NCBI GenBank assembly: GCA_021817005.1
Contig: JAKAWJ010000014.1
Location: 1-43,020 of the forward strand
DNA: 43,020 bases
Reading direction: 5' to 3'
DNA from: an archaeon
GTDB taxonomy: Archaea; Thermoproteota; Thermoprotei_A; Marsarchaeales; Marsarchaeaceae
Under the pieces are notes generated by a model. It saw nothing but the letters and a program-made list of their open reading frames with translations, was not told the origin of the DNA and made no database searches. How positions within the stretch are numbered: position 1 is the stretch's first letter; every line of letters starts with the position of its first letter. Positions 9,233 through 18,235 of the stretch are shown here, piece by piece. The position numbers were made by a program, and so were the translations under genes.

Positions 9233-9889
9233 GTGGGTTCAGTTTCTGAAGCTGTTACCGGCATAAAGGACGGTTCTAGCCTGCTAATCGGGGGGTTTGG
9301 AGAGGCTGGGACTCCGAACAAACTGGTGGAAGCAGTGTCGGAGAGGGGAGTAAAGGATCTTACTGTGATTTCCAATAATGCTGGAAGAGATAAAGCTGGG
9401 TTAGGAATGCTGATTCTGCACGGTCAGGTCCGTAAACTCATCTGCTCCTATCCCACAGTGCCGGGTTCCGATAGAGTCAAGCAGCTCCTAGAAAAGGGCG
9501 AGATTGAGCTAGAGCTAGTTCCGCAGGGCACGCTAGTAGAAAGAATCAGAGCCGGTGGAGCTGGACTCGGTGGAATTCTTACGCCCACTGGAGTGGGCAC
9601 CTACTTTTCAGAGGGAAAGACCACAATCTCAGTACACGGTCGAGATTACCTTGTAGAGAGCGCCCTCACCGCTGACTTCGCACTCATCAAATGCCAGAGA
9701 GCCGATCGCTGGGGAAACCTAGTCTATAAAGGGACTGCCCGGAATTTTAATCAGATTATGGCTAGTGCAGGAAGTATAACAATAGCGCAATGTGAAAGGA
9801 TTGAGCGAGAAGGTATCCCCCCAGAAGTAGTACATACCCCTGGAATCTTTGTGGACAGAGTCATTGAAATGTCCGAGGAACCGAGGTGA
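9233..9889 (+). CDS. pcaI-like: 3-oxoacid (3-oxoadipate-type) CoA-transferase, alpha subunit
   Basis: Alpha half of a class I CoA-transferase, which moves CoA from succinyl-CoA to a 3-oxoacid. The CoA-binding GGFGEAGTP motif, the SNNAG motif and the TPGIFVDRV end are present. The block with CSYP and then VPQGTL resembles PcaI better than the shorter acetoacetate enzyme ScoA. The start is uncertain. The GTG at 9233 is the first standard start, but family N-termini (M-I-N-K...) align with the preceding codons ATA-AAC-AAA-GTA. The purine tract GAGGAGA (9204-9210) would suit a start near 9218-9221, where only ACG and ATA occur. The beta subunit follows after 7 nt. Confidence 0.9.
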   Translation: MGSVSEAVTGIKDGSSLLIGGFGEAGTPNKLVEAVSERGVKDLTVISNNAGRDKAGLGMLILHGQVRKLICSYPTVPGSDRVKQLLEKGEIELELVPQGTLVERIRAGGAGLGGILTPTGVGTYFSEGKTTISVHGRDYLVESALTADFALIKCQRADRWGNLVYKGTARNFNQIMASAGSITIAQCERIEREGIPPEVVHTPGIFVDRVIEMSEEPR

Positions 9890-9896
9890 ATGATAA

Positions 9897-10562
9897 GTGC
9901 CAGAACTAACCGAAGACCAGATTGCAGAACGAGTGGCCCGAGACCTCGAAGACGGATGGTACGTAAACTTGGGTGTCGGCAGTCCGCTAAGCGTCCTAAA
10001 TCATATAAGAGCTGACCTAGAAGTGATGTTCCACAGTGAAAACGGAATCTTGGGACTGGGTCCCTCGCCAGCGCCTGGACAAGAAGACCCGGACATAGTA
10101 AATGCCGGGAAACAATTCGCGACCGTCAATCGCGGAGGCTGCTTTTTCGATAGTTCAGTGTCATTCGCTATCGTCCGGGGAAAGCACCTTGATCTGGCGG
10201 TTGTAGGCGCCTACCAAGTATCACAGTATGGAGACCTCGCGAACTGGAAAATGCCGAGTCAGAAGATAGGTGGAGTCGGGGGGGCAGCCGACCTTGCGGT
10301 AGGCGCGAAAAGACTTTGGGTGATGATGAGCCAGACCACAAAAGATGGCAATCCAAAGATTGTCAAAGAGTGCACTTTTCCATTGACCGCAAAAAGAGCC
10401 GTGTCAAGAATCTACACCGAATTGGCAGTCTTCGATGTCACTACGCAAGGTCTCGTGCTGAGAGATTTGAGCCCCGGGTTGTCGGTAGAGGACGTGGCCC
10501 GGAAAACGGGAGCACCCTTCAGAGTCATTTCCTATGATGATTCGCACAGTGCGAGTTACTGA
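9897..10562 (+). CDS. pcaJ-like: 3-oxoacid (3-oxoadipate-type) CoA-transferase, beta subunit
   Basis: Catalytic half of the class I CoA-transferase. The active-site glutamate, which forms the CoA thioester, lies in HSENGILGLGP. The text SPAPGQED just after it, RGKHLDLAVVGAYQVS, and ECTFPLT followed by SRIYTELAV follow PcaJ (3-oxoadipate) rather than ScoB (acetoacetate). This comparison is from memory of the families, not a search. The GTG start at 9897 has a good ribosome-binding site, GAGGTGA (9884-9890), overlapping the end of the alpha gene. The protein has 221 residues. The pair sits directly upstream of the ketone-carboxylase genes, as expected if it activates the carboxylation product. 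Confidence 0.92.
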   Translation: MPELTEDQIAERVARDLEDGWYVNLGVGSPLSVLNHIRADLEVMFHSENGILGLGPSPAPGQEDPDIVNAGKQFATVNRGGCFFDSSVSFAIVRGKHLDLAVVGAYQVSQYGDLANWKMPSQKIGGVGGAADLAVGAKRLWVMMSQTTKDGNPKIVKECTFPLTAKRAVSRIYTELAVFDVTTQGLVLRDLSPGLSVEDVARKTGAPFRVISYDDSHSASY

Positions 10563-10661
10563 ACGAACAGGTCTTGGGCCTACCTGGAGAAAGTGTCGCC
10601 CGGGACTTCGCGCCAACTTGATAAACGGGGAATGGCAGGCTCGTTTTAAGTGATGTCATAA

Positions 10662-11027
10662 TTGAACAGAGTCAAGGTCACCGAATATCTAGATATTGAT
10701 TTCGACGGCGAGTCGTGGGTGTGCAATAGATGCGGATGGAATCTGGGACCCGCTCGTGAGAACTACAAGAAAGGGTGCCTCGTCTATCCCAGGGACCCGA
10801 CGGAAGTTTACCCGCAAGTTATCGCTGCAGACCTTACCTTTGCACCCGACCCGAATTGGTGCAAGATTCTTGAATATTATTGTCCTAGCTGCGGCATTAT
10901 GCTCGAGTGCGAGGTGCTTCCTCCGGGCCACCCTATTACGCACGATCTGCAGATTGACATCGATGACCTGAAGTCGAAGCATGGCTTCAACCAACCTCTG
11001 ACCTCGGCGGATACCAGCCAGAGATGA
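10662..11027 (+). CDS. Acetone/acetophenone carboxylase gamma-type subunit
   Basis: Small zinc-ribbon-like subunit (121 codons) of an ATP-dependent ketone carboxylase. Two CxxC pairs are visible (Cys21/Cys24 and Cys74/Cys77). The surrounding text matches the acetone-carboxylase gamma family: a YPRDP segment, EVYPQ, WCKILEYYCPSCG and a final HDLQIDID. The length fits the ~15 kDa gamma of acetophenone carboxylase better than the ~168-residue acetone enzyme. A TTG at 10662 is the only usable start. This subunit argues that the HyuA/HyuB genes that follow encode a carboxylase and not an ATP-dependent hydantoinase or oxoprolinase, which lack it. An in-frame open stretch continues after its TGA (see next entry). 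Confidence 0.88.
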   Translation: MNRVKVTEYLDIDFDGESWVCNRCGWNLGPARENYKKGCLVYPRDPTEVYPQVIAADLTFAPDPNWCKILEYYCPSCGIMLECEVLPPGHPITHDLQIDIDDLKSKHGFNQPLTSADTSQR

Positions 11028-11036
11028 CTCTTTGAG

Positions 11037-11294
11037 TTGGTGCCTTTCTGTAGCTATTCGGCAAACGCGGTTGATTTGAACTTTCATCAGCACATTTCCA
11101 AGAGCCAATTCCGCGCCTGGAGCTTTTCCGAGAAACGCAAGTGGCAGCCCTCGCCCAGTATACTGGCAAGCATTACTGGCGAGGGGGACTCACTCGACAT
11201 CGCCATCTGGGATGCCGTGCAAATGCTCCGCCCAGTGCCAAAAAATCGGACGATTCACGAGAAAGCGCTTGAAGAGAGGATAGTCGAACATTGA
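11037..11294 (+). CDS. Possible small protein between the gamma and HyuA genes (unrecognised)
   Basis: An 85-residue open frame begins at a TTG 9 nt after the gamma stop, in the same reading frame as gamma, and overlaps the HyuA start by 4 nt (TTGA). That junction resembles the other coupled junctions in this operon. The C-terminal part (SLDIAIWDAVQMLRPVPK) looks protein-like, but I recognise no family. It could be a genuine small subunit, a former C-terminal extension of gamma cut off by the TGA, or a chance open frame. Confidence 0.35.
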   Translation: MVPFCSYSANAVDLNFHQHISKSQFRAWSFSEKRKWQPSPSILASITGEGDSLDIAIWDAVQMLRPVPKNRTIHEKALEERIVEH

Positions 11295-13429
11295 CGACAA
11301 CCATAGATATAGATATCGGCGGTACCTTTACGGAAGCGGTTGTGAGCCGAGGCGGCCTAGTCAAGTGGGGAAAAGTCGCTACAACGCCTTACAACCTATC
11401 CCTTGGAGCGGTCAATGCGATTCTCGAAGCCTCGAAACAATTCCAAATCGGAATGCAGACTCTGTTCGAGGAGACTGGCATTATTCGATACTCAACCACT
11501 CTAGCTTTAAACGATCTGATACAGCGTAAGGGCGCCCGTCTGGGCCTGCTTACCACGGCGGGTCTAGAAGACGTCATACTCATAGGTAGATCGAGGCAAT
11601 GGGGAGACGGACTGCCGCGCCACCTCCAGCGAAAGACCGGGGCTGCTTCCAACCCCCTCCCCTTGATCTCCGAGGATGCAATAATTGGTATAAAGGAGAG
11701 GACAGATTCGATGGGAAACGTCCTTGCTAGACCCTCGAGGACAGAAGTGGTCGAGGCATTGCGTAAGCTAATTGCGAAAGGTACAAGGGGGATCGTAATT
11801 TCGTTCCTCTGGTCTTTCATGAATCCCTCGAACGAGAAATACGTTGCGAAGGTGATAGAAGAAGAACTACCAGAGGCGTATCTGGGAAGTGTGCCGGTAT
11901 TCCTGTCTAGTGAGGTGCAGCCGAAGTGGCTCGAGTATCCCCGTACGATGCTCACAATTTTGAATGCCTATCTGCACATGCAGATGGGAGAACAGCTGAA
12001 TGAACTGGGCGCCCAAATAAGGTCGATGGGATACAGGAGGCCACTCATGTTGGTGCACAATACGGGAGGTACCGCGAAATTATCCCGGACCAAGGTGACA
12101 GATACATACAACGGCGGACCAGTGGCGGGGATGGTAGGGAGCTTGGAAATAGGTAGGCTGTACGGCCTGAAGAATATAGTTACCGCAGAAATGGGCGGCA
12201 CAACGTTCAACATGGGCGTGATTTCAGAGGGCATGCTAGGCAATTACGAGTCGAACCCAGTGATTGACAGGTGGGCCGTGAATTCAACGTATATCGAAAA
12301 CAAGTCAATCGGCGCCGGGGGAGGCTCAATCGCTTGGTTCAATAAAGGAATGGGGGGCAGGCTCGAAGTTGGCCCCGCGAGCGCAGGCTCCAATCCGGGA
12401 CCTGTTTGCTACGACCTGGGGGGCAGAGAGCCAACGGTGACTGACGCCGACCTTCTGCTCGGTTACCTGAACGATAAATTCTTTCTCGGGGGACGTATCA
12501 GGCTGAACAAAGACAAGGCTCGCCGGGTCTTCAAGGAGAAGGTGGCGGACAAATTGGGAGTGAGTGTTGAGGAGGCGGCATCGGCAGTGAAAACTGTGAT
12601 TGACGAAAAGATGGGAGCGGAAATCGCGACGGATATATCTCTCAAGGGTTACGACCCGCGAGAGTTTGCGATGTTTTCATTCGGCGGTGCCGGACCGGTT
12701 CACTGTTTCGGAGTGAACAAACAAGTGAGAGCTCGAACGATGTACTGCTTCAGATTTGGCGCAGTGTTCGACGCTTTGGGAGCCTCCTTTCTGGATGTGC
12801 GCCACATCTACGAAAGAAGTGTCGGCATCACCCTATCAGCTCCGGAGGAAGATTCGGGGCTATCGTACAGCGCCTGCGCGGATACTTTCAATGCAGCGGT
12901 CAATTCGATGCACGAGATTGCGTCCCGGGATATTGCATCCGAAGGGCTGGATCCGCGCGGAATGGTGACTTCCCTTGAACTGGAAATGCGTTACGAGACT
13001 CAGCTCATGGTTGAGAGAATTCCTTCTCCAGTTTCACGTGTAAATACTCCCTCTGACATCGTTGCAATTATACAGAAGTTCAAATCTCAGCTGTTAAAAA
13101 GTGCAGGCATTACATTTCCTCATGCCATAATCAGAATAGAGAGCATCCGTCTACTTGCTCGGGCTCCGGTTGAATCAGGTATGCCCCTCCAGAGCCATGA
13201 ACTTGGGTCGTCGGACGCGTCCAAAGCCGTAAAGGGCAGGCGGGAAGTGTTTTGGGCAAACCCAGGATTTGTTCTGACTCCAATATTCGACCTGAACAAG
13301 TTGGAGCCGGGAAATTCCATTGATGGGCCAGCCGTTGTCGAAGGCGAAGATACGACGATAGTGGTTCCGGAAGGAGGACGGGTCTCGGTTGACAGGTTTG
13401 ATAATTGCATCATTGAGGAAGTGAGGTGA
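11291..13429 (+). CDS. HyuA-type subunit of the ketone carboxylase (first copy, divergent phosphate loops)
   Basis: Member of the hydantoinase A/oxoprolinase family with the actin-like ATPase fold; in acetone and acetophenone carboxylases this subunit binds ATP and phosphorylates the substrate and/or bicarbonate. It has 712 residues from a TTG. The first phosphate loop reads DIGGTFTE (residues 8-15) where active members have GGTFTD. The second reads EMGGTTFN (300-307) where the family has DIGGTSxD. Both acidic positions are therefore altered, whereas the second copy (15471-17426) is canonical. GxGGGSI, SAGSNPGP and FSFGGAGPVH blocks are present. This copy may be structural or substrate-binding. 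Confidence 0.9.
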   Translation: MTTTIDIDIGGTFTEAVVSRGGLVKWGKVATTPYNLSLGAVNAILEASKQFQIGMQTLFEETGIIRYSTTLALNDLIQRKGARLGLLTTAGLEDVILIGRSRQWGDGLPRHLQRKTGAASNPLPLISEDAIIGIKERTDSMGNVLARPSRTEVVEALRKLIAKGTRGIVISFLWSFMNPSNEKYVAKVIEEELPEAYLGSVPVFLSSEVQPKWLEYPRTMLTILNAYLHMQMGEQLNELGAQIRSMGYRRPLMLVHNTGGTAKLSRTKVTDTYNGGPVAGMVGSLEIGRLYGLKNIVTAEMGGTTFNMGVISEGMLGNYESNPVIDRWAVNSTYIENKSIGAGGGSIAWFNKGMGGRLEVGPASAGSNPGPVCYDLGGREPTVTDADLLLGYLNDKFFLGGRIRLNKDKARRVFKEKVADKLGVSVEEAASAVKTVIDEKMGAEIATDISLKGYDPREFAMFSFGGAGPVHCFGVNKQVRARTMYCFRFGAVFDALGASFLDVRHIYERSVGITLSAPEEDSGLSYSACADTFNAAVNSMHEIASRDIASEGLDPRGMVTSLELEMRYETQLMVERIPSPVSRVNTPSDIVAIIQKFKSQLLKSAGITFPHAIIRIESIRLLARAPVESGMPLQSHELGSSDASKAVKGRREVFWANPGFVLTPIFDLNKLEPGNSIDGPAVVEGEDTTIVVPEGGRVSVDRFDNCIIEEVR

Positions 13430-13434
13430 CCGAC

Positions 13435-15474
13435 ATGCCGGTTGACTTGGAATTGGTAAAAGAAGGTCGGTTCAAGCCTGAACCTCCGACCGCCGAAGAA
13501 TTGGCCGCGATGTCAAAGCTCGACCGGGTTGATTATTCAATCTATACTATGAGAGTAGAATTGGCGTGCAGAGAGTCGAGGGAAGTGCTCCAAAAGCTGG
13601 GTATTTCTACGCTCATTCGGGCGGGCGATACCGCGCACGGAGTATACACAGCTAACGGAGACCTGTCGATTGCAGAAGTTGGGACCTACCTTCATGTCGT
13701 AACCGGAATAATTCCCATAAAATTCGTGCTCAAACACTATCTTGACGATCCAATGGTAGGAGTAAAGGATGGGGACATATTTTTCTGCAACGAAGCAGTC
13801 TATGGAGGCATTCATAATCCTGACATGATAACTTTCATGCCTATTTACTGGGCTGGACGAATTATAGCGTGGGTAGCTTCTGCGTCACATGAACCGGAAA
13901 CTGGTGCAACCGAGCCGGGTGGGATGCCGAGCACCGCAAGGTCGAGATATGATGAGGGCCTGAAGGTCCCCCCGATCAAAATTGGCGAACAGTTCAAGTT
14001 AAAGAGCGACATAATTGAATTGTTCGAAAACAACGTTAGATATCCACTGATGATGACGAATGACCTAGCGGCTAGAGTGGCAGCATGCCTCACCCTGAGA
14101 AAGAGAATTCTTGAAATTGTCGAAAAAAAGGGGGTGGAGTTTGTCCTGGGCACTCTGAGAAAGATGATTATCGATACTGCAGAGTCTGTCAAAGAGCGAA
14201 TAAGCAAGATTCCCGACGGAACTTACAGACACGTCGCCTTTCTCGACACAGTTGGATTTGGGGAGGGCCTCCTGAGATTACCCATCTCACTTACGAAGAA
14301 GAAGGACAGAATGGTGTTCGACCTAACGCACGCGTCTCCACAGACCCCGGGCCCTTACAACTCGTTCGAGCACACGGTCGAAGCTGTATTCGCAAGCTTG
14401 GTGTTTCAGTACCTGCTGAGCGATGTACCGGCGAGCTCAGGTTGTCTTGTGCCATTCGAGTTCAAGACTACACCGGGCTCATGTCTGAATGCCAAACAAG
14501 ATGCGGCCGTCTCCCATGTTGTATATCTTCTGCCAGTGGTCATCAGCGCTCTACAAATTCTGTTTATCAAGGCTCTCTATAACGTGCCTGAATACAGGAA
14601 GGAAGAGTACTTGGCACTACCCCTCAATGGAGGCTTGAGGGCGTTAGGGGTTTCCGGAAAAAACCAGTGGGGGAAAGAGGTGACCACTCACCTTATCGCA
14701 ATAGGGAATTCGAGAGGTGGAGGCGCGAGATTTAGCAGAGACGGAGTGGACTCTGCTGGGTTCTGGTACTGCGGTTACGCAGAGGCCGCCGACTGCGAAC
14801 AGGACGAATCGGCCTACCCCGTGCTCACAGTATGGAGAAGTTTTGCTCCCGATGGAGGGGGGCCAGGTAAGTATAGGGGAGGCACAGGCGTTTCGTTTGG
14901 TTACATGATACATAACTCGGAAACGATATCCCTTACGACCATTGGAGTTGGCCAAAGGTTTCCTGTAGCCCACGGAGTTTTCGGGGGCTACCCCGCGGGG
15001 ACTAGACCAGTTGTAACCGTAGACGACGCGAGCTCGCTCTATTCCACCGACAGCGAGGTCCCGACGTCAGATACGTCACTAGTGAGGCTACGCAGACAAG
15101 ATGCGGGTATCAGAATACCCCCCACATCGACACCAACTAGAGCTATACGCAAGGGAGGGCTAGTGGCTCAGTGTAGCGGTGGAGGCGGAGGATACGGCGA
15201 CCCGATCGAGAGAGACCCGAATTTGGTGCTCAGAGATGTCGAAACTGGGAGGGTGTCGAAATGGGCAGCCGAAAACGTGTACATGGTTGTGTTTGAACAA
15301 GATGGTCTCCATATTGATGGAAGGGCAACTGAAGAGCGCAGAAAAATCGAAAGACTGGAAAGGAGAAAAAGAGGCACTTCATTCGAGAGCTTCGAAAGAG
15401 AGTGGAACAAGCTTAGGCCACCAGATACCGCGCTGAGATTTTACGGAGAGTGGCCAGTGCCTTTTCCGGTGTGA
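13435..15474 (+). CDS. HyuB-type subunit of the ketone carboxylase
   Basis: Member of the hydantoinase B family, equivalent to acetone carboxylase alpha; this subunit holds the metal site where the phosphorylated ketone is carboxylated. I prefer the ATG at 13435, which has the strong site GAGGTGA (13423-13429), over the overlapping GTG at 13426. It has 679 residues. Family blocks include DTAHGVYTANGD, SHEPETGATEPGGMP, the FNTTPGS-like FKTTPGS region, and the glycine-rich GGGGGYGDP near the C-terminus. ASHEPETG contains a candidate metal-binding His/Glu pair. It is flanked by the two HyuA copies with overlapping or nearly overlapping ends, so all three are probably made in fixed proportion. 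Confidence 0.92.
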   Translation: MPVDLELVKEGRFKPEPPTAEELAAMSKLDRVDYSIYTMRVELACRESREVLQKLGISTLIRAGDTAHGVYTANGDLSIAEVGTYLHVVTGIIPIKFVLKHYLDDPMVGVKDGDIFFCNEAVYGGIHNPDMITFMPIYWAGRIIAWVASASHEPETGATEPGGMPSTARSRYDEGLKVPPIKIGEQFKLKSDIIELFENNVRYPLMMTNDLAARVAACLTLRKRILEIVEKKGVEFVLGTLRKMIIDTAESVKERISKIPDGTYRHVAFLDTVGFGEGLLRLPISLTKKKDRMVFDLTHASPQTPGPYNSFEHTVEAVFASLVFQYLLSDVPASSGCLVPFEFKTTPGSCLNAKQDAAVSHVVYLLPVVISALQILFIKALYNVPEYRKEEYLALPLNGGLRALGVSGKNQWGKEVTTHLIAIGNSRGGGARFSRDGVDSAGFWYCGYAEAADCEQDESAYPVLTVWRSFAPDGGGPGKYRGGTGVSFGYMIHNSETISLTTIGVGQRFPVAHGVFGGYPAGTRPVVTVDDASSLYSTDSEVPTSDTSLVRLRRQDAGIRIPPTSTPTRAIRKGGLVAQCSGGGGGYGDPIERDPNLVLRDVETGRVSKWAAENVYMVVFEQDGLHIDGRATEERRKIERLERRKRGTSFESFEREWNKLRPPDTALRFYGEWPVPFPV

Positions 15475-17426
15475 ACCTGTTGACCTATACCGTCGGCATT
15501 GATACCGGTGGCACCTTTACCGATAGTATCGTTATGGACAATGCGACTGGGAAAACCACGAAGGGGAAAGTGCTCACGACTCCATTCGATCTGACTGTTT
15601 GTTTCAGGGAAGTGCTTGAAGCGCAGGCTGAAAAACTTCAAATGCCGCTGGCCGACTTTCTTTCCGCATGTGAGGATATCAGGTATTCACAGACGATTTC
15701 AACCAATGCAATAATAACGAGGACAGGTACAAAACTCGGCCTTTTAGTGACCGCGGGACACGAAAGTGACGTGTATGGGAGCGGCCCTGAGGTCAGAACA
15801 TTTGTGGATTCAGAGCTCATCAGAGGGGTCGATATATTGGAGAAGTCGGAAGGGGGGAAAGCAGCTCAACTCAATATGACCAAGACGCGCGAAACTCTGG
15901 ACTGGCTAGTGGACCATGGAGCAAGGGCAGTAGTCGTTGCACTCAAGGGGTCATTTGACGATCCCACGGCCGAGCTAGCAGTCAGGGACTTGGTCAGGAA
16001 CGAATATCCGCCACAGTATCTTGGTAGAGTTCCAATATTTCTCTCCCACGAAATGGCCAAAATAAGCGACGACCGCGTGAGGACTTGCACGAGCATTGTC
16101 GGAGCCTATGTCCATCATTCAATGCGAACGTATCTCTATAGAGCTGAAGATTTTCTGAACGCCAACTCCCACAGGCATCCGCTTCTGCTCGTCAAGTCGG
16201 ATGGCACGCTTTCTACAATCCCATGGGCAAGTGCGGCAGGGTCAATAGGGTCTGGTCCTGCTGCAGGTGTTCTGGGCGCAAGACTGCTTGGAAAGCAACT
16301 CTACGGCCTGCAAGAAGTGCTTACAATGGATATAGGTGGCACGAGTCTGGATTTCGCTCTAGTGGGAGAAGGAAGCCCACTAACGCCCTATACCGAACTC
16401 GAAGGAATGACCGTGTTTCAGCCCATGGTTCGACTGCGTTCAGCCCCAGTGGGTGAGGGCTCGCTGGTCAGGGTGGTCGATGGCAGGATACAAGTGGGAC
16501 CCAGAAGCGCGGGTTCCAGCCCCGGCCCTGCCTGTTTTGGAAGAGGTGGCACTGAACCCACCCTAACTGACGCAAACTTGACTATGGGTTTGCTAGACCC
16601 GTCGAACTTCCTTGGGGGACGGATTCAACTGAGCATAGAAAAGGCGGAAGCGGCGATAAGAAAAGAAGTAGCCAATCCGCTCGGTTTGGGCCTCCTTGAG
16701 GCGAGCTGGGCGATTAGAGAAGCGGCCGAGGAGAGTATGATCAATGCGTTGCGTTCGCTCCCCCTCGAAAAGAAAATAAACCTGAGTATGTTTTGTTACG
16801 GAGGCGGAGGACCACTCCATATTTGTTCGCTCATGAACAAAATCGATGAGATTGGCTCAGCGTACGTATTCCCGTTCTCTTCGGAATTCAGTGCGATGGG
16901 TTGCAATATGCTTGACATAAGCCATAGCTACTATTCAGAAGTAATTCCGGATGACGTGGCGCTTGAAAGAACGAGAAATGCGCTGACTGAACGGGCGTCC
17001 ATGGATATAGCGGGAGAAGGAATGGATACACGGCAGGGCAGCTTCGAGTCGAGCCTCTATAGCCAAAATATGTCAGTAACGATGCAGGACGTGCTCGGGG
17101 GATCTAGTGGTCATACCGGGCAGAAGCTGGGACCTCTTATTTACTCGCTAACTTGGCGAGCGGAATCACGTAAGCCTGTATTTATCAAAAGCTCATCAAC
17201 CTCTCCGGGAAGCTTGGATTCCGCACTTAAGACAACGAGAATGGTATGCTGGGATAAAAGCGGGCCAGAAGATACGCACATATTCGACCTTAATAAACTG
17301 GAATGCGGCCACAGGGTTCGAGGCCCTGCGATACTGGAGTCAGAAGATAGCACTGTCGTGCTCGAGAGCGGTTATCACCTCTTAGTGGACGAGTTTGGCA
17401 ATTTCAGAATAGGCCATAATGAATGA
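15471..17426 (+). CDS. HyuA-type subunit of the ketone carboxylase (second copy, canonical phosphate loops)
   Basis: Second hydantoinase A family subunit, 651 residues from a GTG overlapping the HyuB stop by 4 nt; a TTG at 15480 is an alternative. Both ATP-binding loops are canonical (DTGGTFTD near residues 11-18 and DIGGTSLD near 285), so this copy is the likely ATP-using one. It is about 60 residues shorter than the first copy, mostly in the C-terminal domain. Blocks SAGSSPGPAC and FCYGGGGPLH are present. The pattern of two HyuA, one HyuB and one gamma matches acetophenone carboxylase (alpha, alpha-prime, beta, gamma) rather than acetone carboxylase, which has a single HyuA. Confidence 0.92.
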   Translation: MNLLTYTVGIDTGGTFTDSIVMDNATGKTTKGKVLTTPFDLTVCFREVLEAQAEKLQMPLADFLSACEDIRYSQTISTNAIITRTGTKLGLLVTAGHESDVYGSGPEVRTFVDSELIRGVDILEKSEGGKAAQLNMTKTRETLDWLVDHGARAVVVALKGSFDDPTAELAVRDLVRNEYPPQYLGRVPIFLSHEMAKISDDRVRTCTSIVGAYVHHSMRTYLYRAEDFLNANSHRHPLLLVKSDGTLSTIPWASAAGSIGSGPAAGVLGARLLGKQLYGLQEVLTMDIGGTSLDFALVGEGSPLTPYTELEGMTVFQPMVRLRSAPVGEGSLVRVVDGRIQVGPRSAGSSPGPACFGRGGTEPTLTDANLTMGLLDPSNFLGGRIQLSIEKAEAAIRKEVANPLGLGLLEASWAIREAAEESMINALRSLPLEKKINLSMFCYGGGGPLHICSLMNKIDEIGSAYVFPFSSEFSAMGCNMLDISHSYYSEVIPDDVALERTRNALTERASMDIAGEGMDTRQGSFESSLYSQNMSVTMQDVLGGSSGHTGQKLGPLIYSLTWRAESRKPVFIKSSSTSPGSLDSALKTTRMVCWDKSGPEDTHIFDLNKLECGHRVRGPAILESEDSTVVLESGYHLLVDEFGNFRIGHNE

Positions 17427-18235
17427 CGCCAATCAACCAAATACTTCACGCAGGGAGAGGAGTTGCTTTTGTCCCGATTGTATTCGGGCTCTCAACCAGA
17501 GTCGCAGGAGTGCTCCAGAATGAGTTCGACACTAGTTCAGGCAGAGCAATTTCTCTAATCCGAGCGTCAAAGGCGCTAAATCTCGATGGAGTTGTGAACG
17601 ACGCTAGCCCCCTAGCCTCGTACGAAGCGTCTGGAAAGTTAGGGAGGTCCGAGGTCCGGGAGACAGATATCAAGAACATGATGGCCCCCAAGCTCTCTAT
17701 CGAAACAACGGGAAAGCTCTCACAGAGCCTCAGGATAGAAGACAAGGACGTTTTGGGTGTGATATTCGGGACGGGTTATCTCGAGGAAGCCTTCCAGTCC
17801 CATTGTTCAGATGCGGTATTGTGCGTAGATAACTTGGCGAATTTGGAGAGGATGTACATAGAAGCGGGATGCACATGCATTCTGCTCTTTGAAAAGAAGG
17901 CAAATCAAAATCCCCCCGGCAACTATTCAACAATTGCGAATATCGGCCTTGCGTCTCGAACGCCTACAGCAATACTCTATCTGGAAGAGACTGGAGACTC
18001 AATAATGACCCAAGCTCAGGAGATAGGATTCTCTCTTGCTGGGGACTTTCGCCTTAGAGCAAAGTCAGCGTATGGTGCTGTGGTGGCCATAAACTTCGAA
18101 TGCGTCACAGAAGCCGAAGTTGCTGACGCAATTGGAGAAATGGGCTGTGCGGTTCTGCTTACCACCGCCTACGAACTTCCCATTGACTTTTCTCCAGAGA
18201 GACTCCTCAGGCTAAAGGCACAGTTCAACCCTTAG
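17423..18235 (+). CDS. UroD-like protein, putative fifth (ApcE-like) component of the carboxylase
   Basis: A 270-residue protein whose ATG overlaps the HyuA2 stop (ATGA), so it belongs to the carboxylase operon. The pattern of strands and helices (LNLDGVVNDASPLASYEASG, VLGVIFGTGYLEEAF, MYIEAGCTCILLFEKK) recalls the uroporphyrinogen-decarboxylase/methyltransferase barrel; I judge this by eye. Acetophenone carboxylase has a separate E protein of about 34 kDa that is needed for activity. The position and size here fit that role, but I cannot confirm homology. No membrane segments or metal motif are obvious. Confidence 0.72.
   Translation: MTPINQILHAGRGVAFVPIVFGLSTRVAGVLQNEFDTSSGRAISLIRASKALNLDGVVNDASPLASYEASGKLGRSEVRETDIKNMMAPKLSIETTGKLSQSLRIEDKDVLGVIFGTGYLEEAFQSHCSDAVLCVDNLANLERMYIEAGCTCILLFEKKANQNPPGNYSTIANIGLASRTPTAILYLEETGDSIMTQAQEIGFSLAGDFRLRAKSAYGAVVAINFECVTEAEVADAIGEMGCAVLLTTAYELPIDFSPERLLRLKAQFNP

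Noticed and set aside
11291..17426. Annotating the HyuA/HyuB genes as hydantoinase or 5-oxoprolinase
   Set aside because: The gamma-type zinc-ribbon gene upstream, the two HyuA copies and the adjacent CoA-transferase fit a ketone carboxylase; plain hydantoinase/oxoprolinase systems lack the gamma subunit.
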